Shown here: one piece after another, positions 1 through 5,187 of the stretch
Layout: the number at the start of each line of letters is the position of its first letter
Numbering within the stretch: the first letter of the stretch is position 1
Source of the DNA: Promethearchaeota archaeon
GTDB lineage: Archaea > Asgardarchaeota > Lokiarchaeia > Sigyniarchaeales > SOKP01
Direction of reading: 5' to 3'
DNA length: 7,259 bases
Assembly (NCBI GenBank): GCA_019058135.1
Contig: JAHLWE010000452.1
Coordinates: 1-7,259, forward strand
Made by a program: the position numbers and the translations under genes
Notes under the pieces: model-generated
Database searches by the model: none
Seen by the model: only the letters and a program-made list of their open reading frames with translations
Told to the model about the DNA's origin: nothing

Positions 1-779
1 ACAAATATATAATATGTTCCAAGATTATTCCATGCAATTTCATTGTTGGTGTCAAGCTCAACGGCTCTTTTAAGATTATTTTTAATTTTTTTCAAATCAG
101 GACAATAATCTGGAATATTTTTAATCATCTCCATATACACATTTCCCAAATCAATATATCCATTAGAATAATTTGGATGTTTTTCGATTATTTTAAGAAA
201 GCATAATTCGGCAGATTCATATAATTGATTATGTAAGAAGCCATATCCCAATAGTGTCCATATTTCTTTAGAAATTGAGATATTTAATAATTTTTTGAAT
301 GATTCTACAGAAATTTTTCCTTTTTTAATGGATTCTACAATATAATTGGTTGCATGATTATACATTTTGAAGTTTTTTACTTTCGCTTTTTCATAGACAG
401 TAAGAAATTTCAGATGATATGTTAGTGCTTTTAAAAATTCTTTCTGTTTAAGTTTAATTACTCCCAAAGTAAAGTATGATAACCAGAAATTGGGATCTAT
501 TTTTATTGCCTCTAGATAACCAGCTTCAGATTTGTCTAATAAACTTAAATCTTTAGTTGATGATTGAAGGACATACTGATGATGATATGCTCGACCTAAA
601 TTAGCAAGAGTTAAGATTTCTTGGGGATCAATTTCTAATGCTTTTTTATAATAGATTATTGCTTCCTGGAAATTTCTTTGTTCAAGAAATTTATTACCCA
701 ATAAATAATATCTTTTTACTTCTTCACTTTCTGATATATTCCATTTATTATTTTTTTTCTCTCGATTGATTTTCGTCAT
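1..779 (-). CDS. TPR-repeat protein, N-terminal part (runs off left edge)
   Basis: The frame is open without a stop from an ATG at 779 to the window edge, giving 259 residues; the C-terminus lies outside. Helical pairs with the tetratricopeptide pattern (small residue/G in helix A, A in helix B, closing I-D-P or similar) are seen at about residues 22-52 (ending KKALEIDP), 56-96 (a longer version ending EAIKIDP), 98-131, 171-202 (ending IIEKHP) and 205-243, with another beginning at 246 (AWNNLGTYY). The first 20 residues are lysine/asparagine-rich and polar, with no signal peptide or membrane segment, so a cytosolic scaffold is expected. TPR arrays bind partner proteins; the partner cannot be told from this sequence. 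The long insert in the second repeat and the degenerate stretch at 132-170 are irregular. The gene stands alone in the visible part: no minus-strand gene lies close upstream. The TPR fold is certain, the specific role unknown. Confidence 0.9.
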   Translation of the reverse strand, partial: MTKINREKKNNKWNISESEEVKRYYLLGNKFLEQRNFQEAIIYYKKALEIDPQEILTLANLGRAYHHQYVLQSSTKDLSLLDKSEAGYLEAIKIDPNFWLSYFTLGVIKLKQKEFLKALTYHLKFLTVYEKAKVKNFKMYNHATNYIVESIKKGKISVESFKKLLNISISKEIWTLLGYGFLHNQLYESAELCFLKIIEKHPNYSNGYIDLGNVYMEMIKNIPDYCPDLKKIKNNLKRAVELDTNNEIAWNNLGTYYIF

Positions 780-834
780 AATAAATTCCAATTTTTATAG
801 AAAATTAATTGCTATACTCTTCTTAAAATAAATC

Positions 835-842
835 TATTTAAA
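835..842 (-). promoter_or_regulatory. Candidate TATA box for the TPR gene
   Basis: On the minus strand TTTAAATA lies about 56 bases before the ATG at 779. With the usual archaeal spacing it would start transcription near 812, leaving a leader of about 30 bases. A second candidate, TATATTTAAA at 876-885, is equally AT-rich, and the background is so AT-rich that neither is secure. No strong Shine-Dalgarno precedes the ATG; only GGA about 7 bases upstream. Confidence 0.3.
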
Positions 843-946
843 GAGAAAAATTTCTTTCAATAATTATTTTCTTTCTTTAAATATAGATCTAGAGTGGAAT
901 CATATCGGAGATAAACTAAAATTGTATAATTCATAATAATATTGTC

Positions 947-968
947 CCAATTGATATAAAACAATTGG
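947..968. repeat. Inverted repeat CCAATTG / CAATTGG
   Basis: Two perfect 7-base arms (947-953 and 962-968) flank the 8 bases ATATAAAA. It lies about 170 bases upstream of the TPR start and could be a protein-binding site enclosing a TATA-like core, a weak hairpin, or chance in AT-rich DNA. Confidence 0.35.
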
Positions 969-1027
969 TTTTTTAGAGAAAAAGTGAGCTTTATTCAATT
1001 TAATCTCTCTCGGTTCTTATTTTTTCT

Positions 1028-1198
1028 TCATATATCTTCATTAAAAATATGATTCAAAGCAATTTTTTCAAATTTTGAATATAAAATTACAAGAGGTGAA
1101 AAGTCATAAAATGGGCCGAGATTGATAACGAGTGGCTGGACGGTTTCACAAAAGCCCTTATAGAATATTTCTTTCCAAGATAAGTTTATTATTTTTTT
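1028..1198 (-). pseudogene. Possible gene remnant, unidentified
   Basis: The minus strand is open for 56 codons to a TGA at 1030-1028 with no usable start codon; it begins in a poly-A run. Its translation looks protein-like (for example ETVQPLVINLGPFYDFSP), and the patch at 1110-1165 is clearly richer in G+C than its surroundings. It follows the broken minus-strand frame at 1250-1745 and could be its displaced 3' end. The opposite strand also reads as plausible protein for 27 codons (WAEIDNEWLDGFTKALIEYF, ending with TAA near 1182), so the strand is uncertain. I do not recognise either product. Confidence 0.2.
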
Positions 1199-1249
1199 TT
1201 TTTAATTCTATAAAAATGTAATCTTAATAATTTAGTTATATCTCTTCCT

Positions 1250-1745
1250 TTAATAGTATCTTTCCGGTCCTTTTTTATTTAAATAATTAGAATCAATTGC
1301 TTTACAAATTTTATTATATATAAGTTGACGTCCAGTAATAATCATTTCACTCATTTTATTTTCGAAATCCATTTTCTGATAAAACTCCTTATAAAATATC
1401 TGACGCACTTTTATATGATAATATCTGTTCGGATCATATAATCTCACATCAAAAAATATCTCTGACTGAAATTGTGGATCAGGATATGTAAATATTCTTG
1501 CATACGTGCCATCGCTTTTCTTTATAAGCTTTTAGTGACCCGAAAGCAAAATTGACAGAATAACTTCTTCCCTAGATGTATATCTAGCTAATGCTGCAAG
1601 CATTATTATAAAACCATTTTAATGTCTGTGAATCAACACAATATCTGTTTTTTATAAATTCTGGAATTATATAAAATAAAAATTTTTTCATTAATTCAGA
1701 AGAATCTTTATACAATCTTCTATAAAGTCGGGTGAAATGGGAATC
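1250..1745 (-). pseudogene. Interrupted gene: one frameshift and one in-frame stop
   Basis: Three protein-like pieces run in the same direction. Piece A, 1745-1584, is open for 53 codons (containing FTRLYRRLYKDSSELMKKF) and ends in TAG at 1586-1584. Piece B starts in another frame at an ATG at 1603 (MLAALARYTSREEVILSILL) and stops at TAA 1534-1532. Piece C continues in the frame of B without its own good start (KKSDGTYARIFTYPDPQFQS and on) to a stop ending at 1250. A GTG at 1447 would allow a 65-residue fragment, but the text upstream of it reads equally well as protein. The simplest reading is one former gene of about 160 codons broken by a frameshift near 1584-1603 and a nonsense change at 1532. 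The product is not recognised; it is basic and aromatic-rich with no clear catalytic motif. Its upstream end overlaps the oppositely oriented gene starting at 1732. Sequencing or assembly error is an alternative to real decay. Confidence 0.5.
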
Positions 1746-2127
1746 TCACCTTCCTTTCCAACAACACGGATATAAAGGCTTATTTGGGGAAAGGGCAGAT
1801 AATTACAAGGAATTAATAAGCCCACATATGGATTATTTTAAAAGATTTGAGTTCATTGCGATTCTTGGTTTAATCATTAGTTATTTTTATCCTTTATTTC
1901 AACCTTCCATAATGATTAGTTTTATGTATGATCATTGGCTTGATCTAATAGTTGCTTTAATACTCATTTTGGGAGTTTTTATTCATCCCTTTATTACCAA
2001 GAGAAAGGATAATACAATAATCAAAGTCCAATCGGAATTAAGAGAAGATTTAGAAAAACTCATTAAAGAAGTTAATTTTTGCCTACTAATATACAATTTA
2101 AATTTAGAAACACTTGAAGCTCTGTAA
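1732..2127 (+). CDS. Small two-helix membrane protein, unknown function
   Basis: 131 residues if started at the GTG at 1732; a stop lies three codons upstream, so this is the earliest start. The next candidate is ATG at 1828 (residue 33). Neither has a Shine-Dalgarno at normal distance; a weak TATA-like CTTTATACAA at 1706-1715 would favour a nearly leaderless GTG start. Residues 1-39 are polar (QQHGYKGLFGERADNY). Two hydrophobic segments follow at about 40-57 and 69-88, joined by a short loop, then a charged helix (KVQSELREDLEKLIKEV, 98-114) and a hydrophobic end. The layout of an N-terminal soluble part, a helical hairpin and a cytosolic helix recalls small 2TM effector or sensor proteins, but I cannot place it in a named family. 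It lies between a decayed gene and a GC-rich island, so truncation is possible. Confidence 0.55.
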   Translation: MKWESHLPFQQHGYKGLFGERADNYKELISPHMDYFKRFEFIAILGLIISYFYPLFQPSIMISFMYDHWLDLIVALILILGVFIHPFITKRKDNTIIKVQSELREDLEKLIKEVNFCLLIYNLNLETLEAL

Positions 2128-2352
2128 GGATTATACCTTCCATTCCCCGCGTGCCCATCCCGATTGCTTGTAGGATTTGTGGTATAGTCTACACAGGATC
2201 ACTTTTATTTAATATTAGAAATTCAATTTGCTCCAAAAAATTAATAAGAGTAAGACTAACATTTAGTCATTAGAGAAGATTTTCATTAAAACCCATAATT
2301 CTAATCAATTGGGTTATATATAATACACAAAAATAGAGGAATAGAATTTTAT
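2128..2352. other. Intergenic stretch with a GC-rich island
   Basis: Bases 2140-2210 contain runs such as TTCCCCGCGTGCCCATCCCG, far richer in G+C than anything within several hundred bases. On the plus strand the frame from 2117 to 2272 is open and includes a CxxC (ACRICGIVYTG); the minus strand reads HKSYKQSGWARGEWKV and then a stop. Neither has a start codon with a ribosome-binding site. This may be a fragment of a lost gene or a structured RNA; no tRNA fold fits. The promoter of the next gene occupies the right end. Confidence 0.4.
2314..2323 (+). promoter_or_regulatory. TATA box for the 2353 gene
   Basis: TTATATATAA is centred about 35 bases before the ATG at 2353. Archaeal spacing puts the start of transcription near 2343-2346, so the message would be leaderless or carry only a few leader bases. 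An AGAGGA at 2335-2340 lies 12 bases before the ATG but may fall outside the transcript. Confidence 0.55.
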
Positions 2353-2820
2353 ATGCAAAATATTGTTGATAAATATATTTCTGAATTAAAAGAATATATA
2401 AAATCTTTCTTTGATTCAATTGGGCTAAATAACTACCAATTTAAGGATATTCGTGAATTTGTAAGTGATTGGGATGTTAATCTTAAAATGTTTATAGAGT
2501 CATTAAGCATTGATTGGAGTGTTACATTGAAATTAAAAGAAAGTGAAAAACTAAGAGAAAATTTTATAGGGCAAATCTATATTTATACTTATGAGAAATT
2601 TATAGGATTAACAAATTTTTCTTATACTAATTTAGATCTTAATATATCTCAATCTAGAGACCTCAAAACAATATTATTGGAGGAAACTATATCTAAATAT
2701 TTACAAACTAAAAATGATCCAATTAAATGGTGGTTCGGTCATGATGGTATTGATTTTATTGGACCAGAAGGTTATACTCATCCAAACATAGATATGCTAA
2801 ATGTAGTCAATGATGAGTAA
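2353..2820 (+). CDS. Hypothetical 155-residue acidic protein
   Basis: Complete ORF starting at the ATG just downstream of a clear TATA box; no earlier in-frame start fits that promoter. There is no signal peptide or membrane segment, so it should be cytosolic. The N-terminal 110 residues look mostly helical, with amphipathic stretches (DKYISELKEYIKSFFDSIGL at 7-26 and a second helical segment around 75-86). The last 35 residues differ in character: an aromatic, glycine/proline-rich tail containing IKWWFGHDGIDFIGPEGYTH, which looks like the conserved core of a small domain. No catalytic motif I know is present and I do not recognise the family. The 3' end overlaps by 24 bp the 3' end of the small minus-strand gene at 2797-2952, a tail-to-tail arrangement. 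Base composition matches the AT-rich background, so nothing marks it as foreign. Confidence 0.75.
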   Translation: MQNIVDKYISELKEYIKSFFDSIGLNNYQFKDIREFVSDWDVNLKMFIESLSIDWSVTLKLKESEKLRENFIGQIYIYTYEKFIGLTNFSYTNLDLNISQSRDLKTILLEETISKYLQTKNDPIKWWFGHDGIDFIGPEGYTHPNIDMLNVVNDE

Positions 2821-2952
2821 CGCGCATAAATCATCCAGTTCTCTATCAGTAATTCTCCACATAGATTCAATGACTGGTCTTAATTTCGCGGGAAGTCTTA
2901 ACGCCACATTTAAGATTGAAAAATCATTTTCATTTTCCTTATTTGACTCCAA
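2797..2952 (-). CDS. Small protein, 51 residues, TTG start
   Basis: A GGAGTGA ribosome-binding site (2965-2959) stands 6 bases before a TTG at 2952-2950. The same GGAGTGA precedes the Fe-S gene at 6986, which supports this start. The product begins with an acidic, asparagine-rich stretch (ESNKENENDFS) and continues into a likely amphipathic helical part containing ALRLPAKLRPVIESMWRITD and then RELDDLCALLIIDYI. No membrane segment or catalytic motif is evident; a DNA- or protein-binding helical module is a guess. It lies 33 bases downstream of, and in the same frame as, the 38-residue gene at 2986-3102, with two stop codons (TAA 2988-2986, TGA 2961-2959) between them. The pair could be a two-gene cassette or one gene broken by nonsense changes; the well-placed ribosome-binding site favours two genes. 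It overlaps the convergent gene ending at 2820. Confidence 0.55.
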   Translation of the reverse strand: MESNKENENDFSILNVALRLPAKLRPVIESMWRITDRELDDLCALLIIDYI

Positions 2953-2985
2953 CTCAATTCACTCCCTTATCTCTAAAATTTTTTT

Positions 2986-3102
2986 TTAAATTTTTTTAAT
3001 TTTTATAATAATATTTTCTTCTTCCGTTAACTCTTCTGGTAATACTGTTAACTCTCTTGGAGTTATTAATTCTTTTGGTGTTTTTTGTTCTTTTTTTTCC
3101 AT
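2986..3102 (-). CDS. Very small protein, 38 residues, with PxEL repeats
   Basis: ATG at 3102, with a stop codon (TGA 3111-3109) three codons upstream in frame, so the start is fixed. The product is extremely charged and mostly E and K. Its centre holds a short tandem motif: PKELIT, PRELTV, then LPEELTE, that is three P-x-E-L units spaced 6-7 residues apart, followed by EEEN and a basic, isoleucine-rich tail (IIIKIKKI). It has no cysteine, histidine or membrane segment. I recognise no family. Such a peptide could be a binding linker or a regulator. No Shine-Dalgarno is present; a TATA-like box at 3191-3202 would give a leader of about 70 bases. It is followed by the 51-residue gene in the same frame. 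Protein-like repeat structure in only one frame is the main support; low-complexity AT-rich DNA can produce K/E/I-rich chance ORFs. Confidence 0.45.
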   Translation of the reverse strand: MEKKEQKTPKELITPRELTVLPEELTEEENIIIKIKKI

Positions 3103-3190
3103 TTTTTTTCATAACTTTTTTCCTTTTTACTTTCTCTTCTTCATACAGAATATGCTTGTTTGCAGCTCAAATTTTTTTTCAAATTATTCT

Positions 3191-3202
3191 AAAATTTTTA
3201 AA
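3191..3202 (-). promoter_or_regulatory. Candidate TATA box for the small-gene pair
   Basis: On the minus strand TTTAAAAATTTT stands about 90 bases before the ATG at 3102. The predicted transcript start is near 3172, giving a leader of roughly 70 bases that contains a five-codon mini-ORF (M-K-K-R-K). In so AT-rich a context this is only suggestive. Confidence 0.25.
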
Positions 3203-3247
3203 GAAACAAATTTAATCTATAAGAGAATGAATAAATTTATATTATTT

Positions 3248-3274
3248 TTCCTCCCTTGCTTTTCTGGGGAGGAA
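3248..3274. repeat. Perfect hairpin, TTCCTCCC / GGGAGGAA
   Basis: Arms 3248-3255 and 3267-3274 pair over 8 bp around an 11-base loop. With five G-C pairs it is the most stable structure in the gap, in otherwise AT-rich DNA. It may be a transcription-end structure, a subterminal hairpin of a lost insertion sequence, or an RNA element. No transposase is adjacent. Confidence 0.6.
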
Positions 3275-3304
3275 TGACAAAATATAACCTTTTATTAGAC
3301 TTAA

Positions 3305-3331
3305 TGCTAGTTGATATAAAAGAAACTAGCA
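3305..3331. repeat. Perfect hairpin, TGCTAGTT / AACTAGCA
   Basis: Arms 3305-3312 and 3324-3331 form 8 bp around an 11-base loop, exactly the dimensions of the hairpin 57 bases to the left but with unrelated sequence. The role is unknown. Confidence 0.55.
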
Positions 3332-3582
3332 ATAGTTTTAATACTTTTTTTGTTTTCTATTGTAATAATTTAAAATTATTTACCTAATTTTCTTCGAGCT
3401 TAGTTAAATTTCTTAATAATTTCATTTAGAGAAATTATTTTTAGAATAATAAAATTGGCAATTAGCAAAAGAATTTGTAGGATCTATTTTCATCCATATA
3501 GTTTTGTAGCTTGGTTTAAATTTAGTATGTATTTTTATATTTTTAATTCATTTAAATAAATGTTCCGAAATAAAATCTGAAT

Positions 3583-3633
3583 GAAAAATTTTTCCTACAT
3601 AAGAAAATGTAGAAAGTAATTAATGAATTACTT
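3583..3633 (-). terminator. Stacked hairpins ending the radical SAM operon
   Basis: Reading in the operon's direction, AAGTAATT / AATTACTT (3633-3614, 4-base loop) spans the stop codon at 3630-3628. CTACAT / ATGTAG (3612-3595, 6-base loop) follows, then the 12-base palindrome GAAAAATTTTTC (3594-3583) with a run of five T. Hairpin plus T-run immediately after the last gene suits a transcription end; archaeal termination mostly needs only T-runs, so the hairpins may instead protect the 3' end. Confidence 0.45.
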
Positions 3634-5187
3634 ATCAAGCATCTCTCTTAGCCATGCCCTAATTTTTTTGATTGCGTTTGGAATGTATAATGGAAGTATT
3701 ATCCTTCTAACTATTCTAGCAGTAGGATTTTTATACCCGGATGTAAATAGTCTTAAATTATTTAATGTATGGTCCATACAGCTAGTAAAAACTATCCAGT
3801 GCTCTTTCGTCATGTGTTCAAAAGAGAAATCACTTTCTCTTTTTGAATGTACTGATCTGTACTGTTTTCGAAGTCTAGCGATGGGCATGAAAGTGATTGG
3901 CATAATGATACAATTATATTTTTTCAATTCATCTATCAGTTCCATGGTTTTCATAAGGTCATCTGACGTCTCTTTTGGAAGTCCTAATATGACCGAGTAG
4001 AAGACGATCCAGTAGTTGTCGTGTAGAACCTTCGCGGCAGATAAAACTATTTCAGGCCATTCTTCGATTTTGAATGGCTTAACCTTCCCAGGCATGTGCT
4101 TTGCAAGTAGCCTTGGACTGCCTGTTTCTACCCCCACCGCGACTATCGAATGATTTTTTTTGTCAAGTTCCATTAGCTCAGTCACATCCTCGATTAACTC
4201 CGGATTCTGCATAATGCTAGGAGCTGAAAGAAAATCAAAATTGAAACTATTCTTCCCAAATCCACTAGTGATGGTCTTAATACTTTTTAAAAGATCAAGA
4301 ATGGCTGCAGGATTAAGTTCACGTCTCTTTGAACCATAACGGAAAAAATCATCACTGTGAATAAATACCTGTCTGATACCAGAAGTTAGGTTAAGTTTGA
4401 TTTCCTCGAAAATTTTAGGCTTAGGGATTGAACGGAATTTAAGCAGCCCAAGATTGCAAAACTGACAGCCACGGTCACACCCTCGTGTTACCTCCACAAT
4501 TCCACAGCGACTTGGGGTTCTGATCACTGGGATATCCTTAACATTTACCGGTACACCATTTACTAACTTCGGAAGCTTCTCACCTTTCACTGCCTTCTCA
4601 AAAAGGGGACCTACAACACTTTCGCCCTCTCCCTCCACTATACAATCAATTCCATAGGCATCTTGAAACCCTGAATCTACTATCTGCCAGACTCCTTGAC
4701 CTCCAATGATGAGTTTAAGCCCAGTAGATCGATATTTTCTTATTACCGGATTAAAAAGAACTTCTCGGAAGGTTTTAGACATTATCGAGTCTGAAACCGA
4801 TAGACCTAAACATCGTAAAAAACACTGAGCAATTTTTGTACAAAAGCTCAATGCTAGAGGATCTAAGCAGCCAATACCAACAACCTTTGTGGCCCGCCCA
4901 ACCGCGATATCCAACTTTGCAGGATTAACGATTGCAACATCGTCTCTGCTGAAACCATACTTTAGAAGAGATGCTTCGATTTTACATAATCCATATTGTA
5001 CCCTCCTCATCCTTCCTTCTTTGTTGCTCTTTAGCGGAAATAGCCAATTAACTAAAGGATTAGGTACATATTTTGGAGGAAACGCTGAAACGAAACTCGG
5101 TCCAACTTCACCGAAGGATTCACTCATAAGAGCCCTACCCGCTGTTAGTACAATTTTGAATCCATTCCTAGCTTTGCTTTCCATCAT
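3628..5187 (-). CDS. Radical SAM protein with divergent cobalamin-binding-like N-terminus
   Basis: 519 residues, the second gene of the operon. Residues 237-244 hold C-D-R-G-C-Q-F-C, the CxxxCxxC that ligates the 4Fe-4S cluster which cleaves S-adenosylmethionine. Barrel signatures follow: HSDDFF (277-282), GVETGSPRLL (352-361) and ILGLPKET (400-407). The N-terminal 200 residues resemble a B12-binding fold: a parallel beta/alpha pattern, VVGIGCLDPLAL (102-113), IIGGQG (160-165) and VEGEGES (184-190), as seen before the barrel in cobalamin-type family members; no DxHxxG box is visible. It lacks the usual PPLGL opening, having instead an unusual start (TAGRALMSESFGEVGPSF). The C-terminus is basic with an amphipathic end (RRIILPLYIPNAIKKIRAWL), possibly touching membrane. 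The start (ATGATGG at 5187, second ATG at 5184) lies inside the upstream gene with a 20-bp overlap, implying coupled translation. G+C is visibly higher than in its partner. Radical SAM chemistry is certain, B12 binding probable, substrate unknown. Confidence 0.9.
   Translation of the reverse strand: MMESKARNGFKIVLTAGRALMSESFGEVGPSFVSAFPPKYVPNPLVNWLFPLKSNKEGRMRRVQYGLCKIEASLLKYGFSRDDVAIVNPAKLDIAVGRATKVVGIGCLDPLALSFCTKIAQCFLRCLGLSVSDSIMSKTFREVLFNPVIRKYRSTGLKLIIGGQGVWQIVDSGFQDAYGIDCIVEGEGESVVGPLFEKAVKGEKLPKLVNGVPVNVKDIPVIRTPSRCGIVEVTRGCDRGCQFCNLGLLKFRSIPKPKIFEEIKLNLTSGIRQVFIHSDDFFRYGSKRRELNPAAILDLLKSIKTITSGFGKNSFNFDFLSAPSIMQNPELIEDVTELMELDKKNHSIVAVGVETGSPRLLAKHMPGKVKPFKIEEWPEIVLSAAKVLHDNYWIVFYSVILGLPKETSDDLMKTMELIDELKKYNCIIMPITFMPIARLRKQYRSVHSKRESDFSFEHMTKEHWIVFTSCMDHTLNNLRLFTSGYKNPTARIVRRIILPLYIPNAIKKIRAWLREMLDK

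Larger units (their letters stand above)
780..1249. other. Long intergenic stretch without an intact gene
   Basis: Nothing with a convincing start and stop is present. The stretch holds candidate promoters of the TPR gene, an inverted repeat at 947-968, and one GC-richer patch around 1110-1165 that reads through on both strands (see 1028-1198). Long T and A runs (for example 1190-1203) fill the remainder. No tRNA-like cloverleaf or CRISPR repeat was seen. Confidence 0.6.
3103..3627. other. Non-coding gap with several hairpins
   Basis: No gene is supported. Contents from left to right: the leader and possible promoter of the small minus-strand genes (to about 3202), perfect hairpins at 3248-3274 and 3305-3331, an AT palindrome near 3364-3380 (AATAATTT-A-AAATTATT), then featureless AT-rich DNA until the terminator-like structures at 3583-3633 that end the radical SAM operon. 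Confidence 0.6.

Noticed and set aside
1110..1165. Possible tRNA or C/D-box RNA suggested by GGGC...GCCC
   Set aside because: No T-loop, anticodon arm, or C and D boxes could be fitted; only the outer four bases pair.
2809..2830. ATGATGA resembling a C box of an archaeal C/D guide RNA
   Set aside because: It is the end of the 155-residue coding region and no CTGA D box follows at a suitable distance.
3274..3387. Plus-strand ORF of 37 codons starting right after GGGGAGG
   Set aside because: The Shine-Dalgarno-like GGAGG is only one base from the ATG, too close to work, and is the arm of a perfect hairpin; the product has no protein-like pattern.
3623..4000. Plus-strand ORF of 125 codons
   Set aside because: It lies wholly over the 3' part of the radical SAM gene on the opposite strand, which has clear family motifs; the hydrophobic translation is a by-product.
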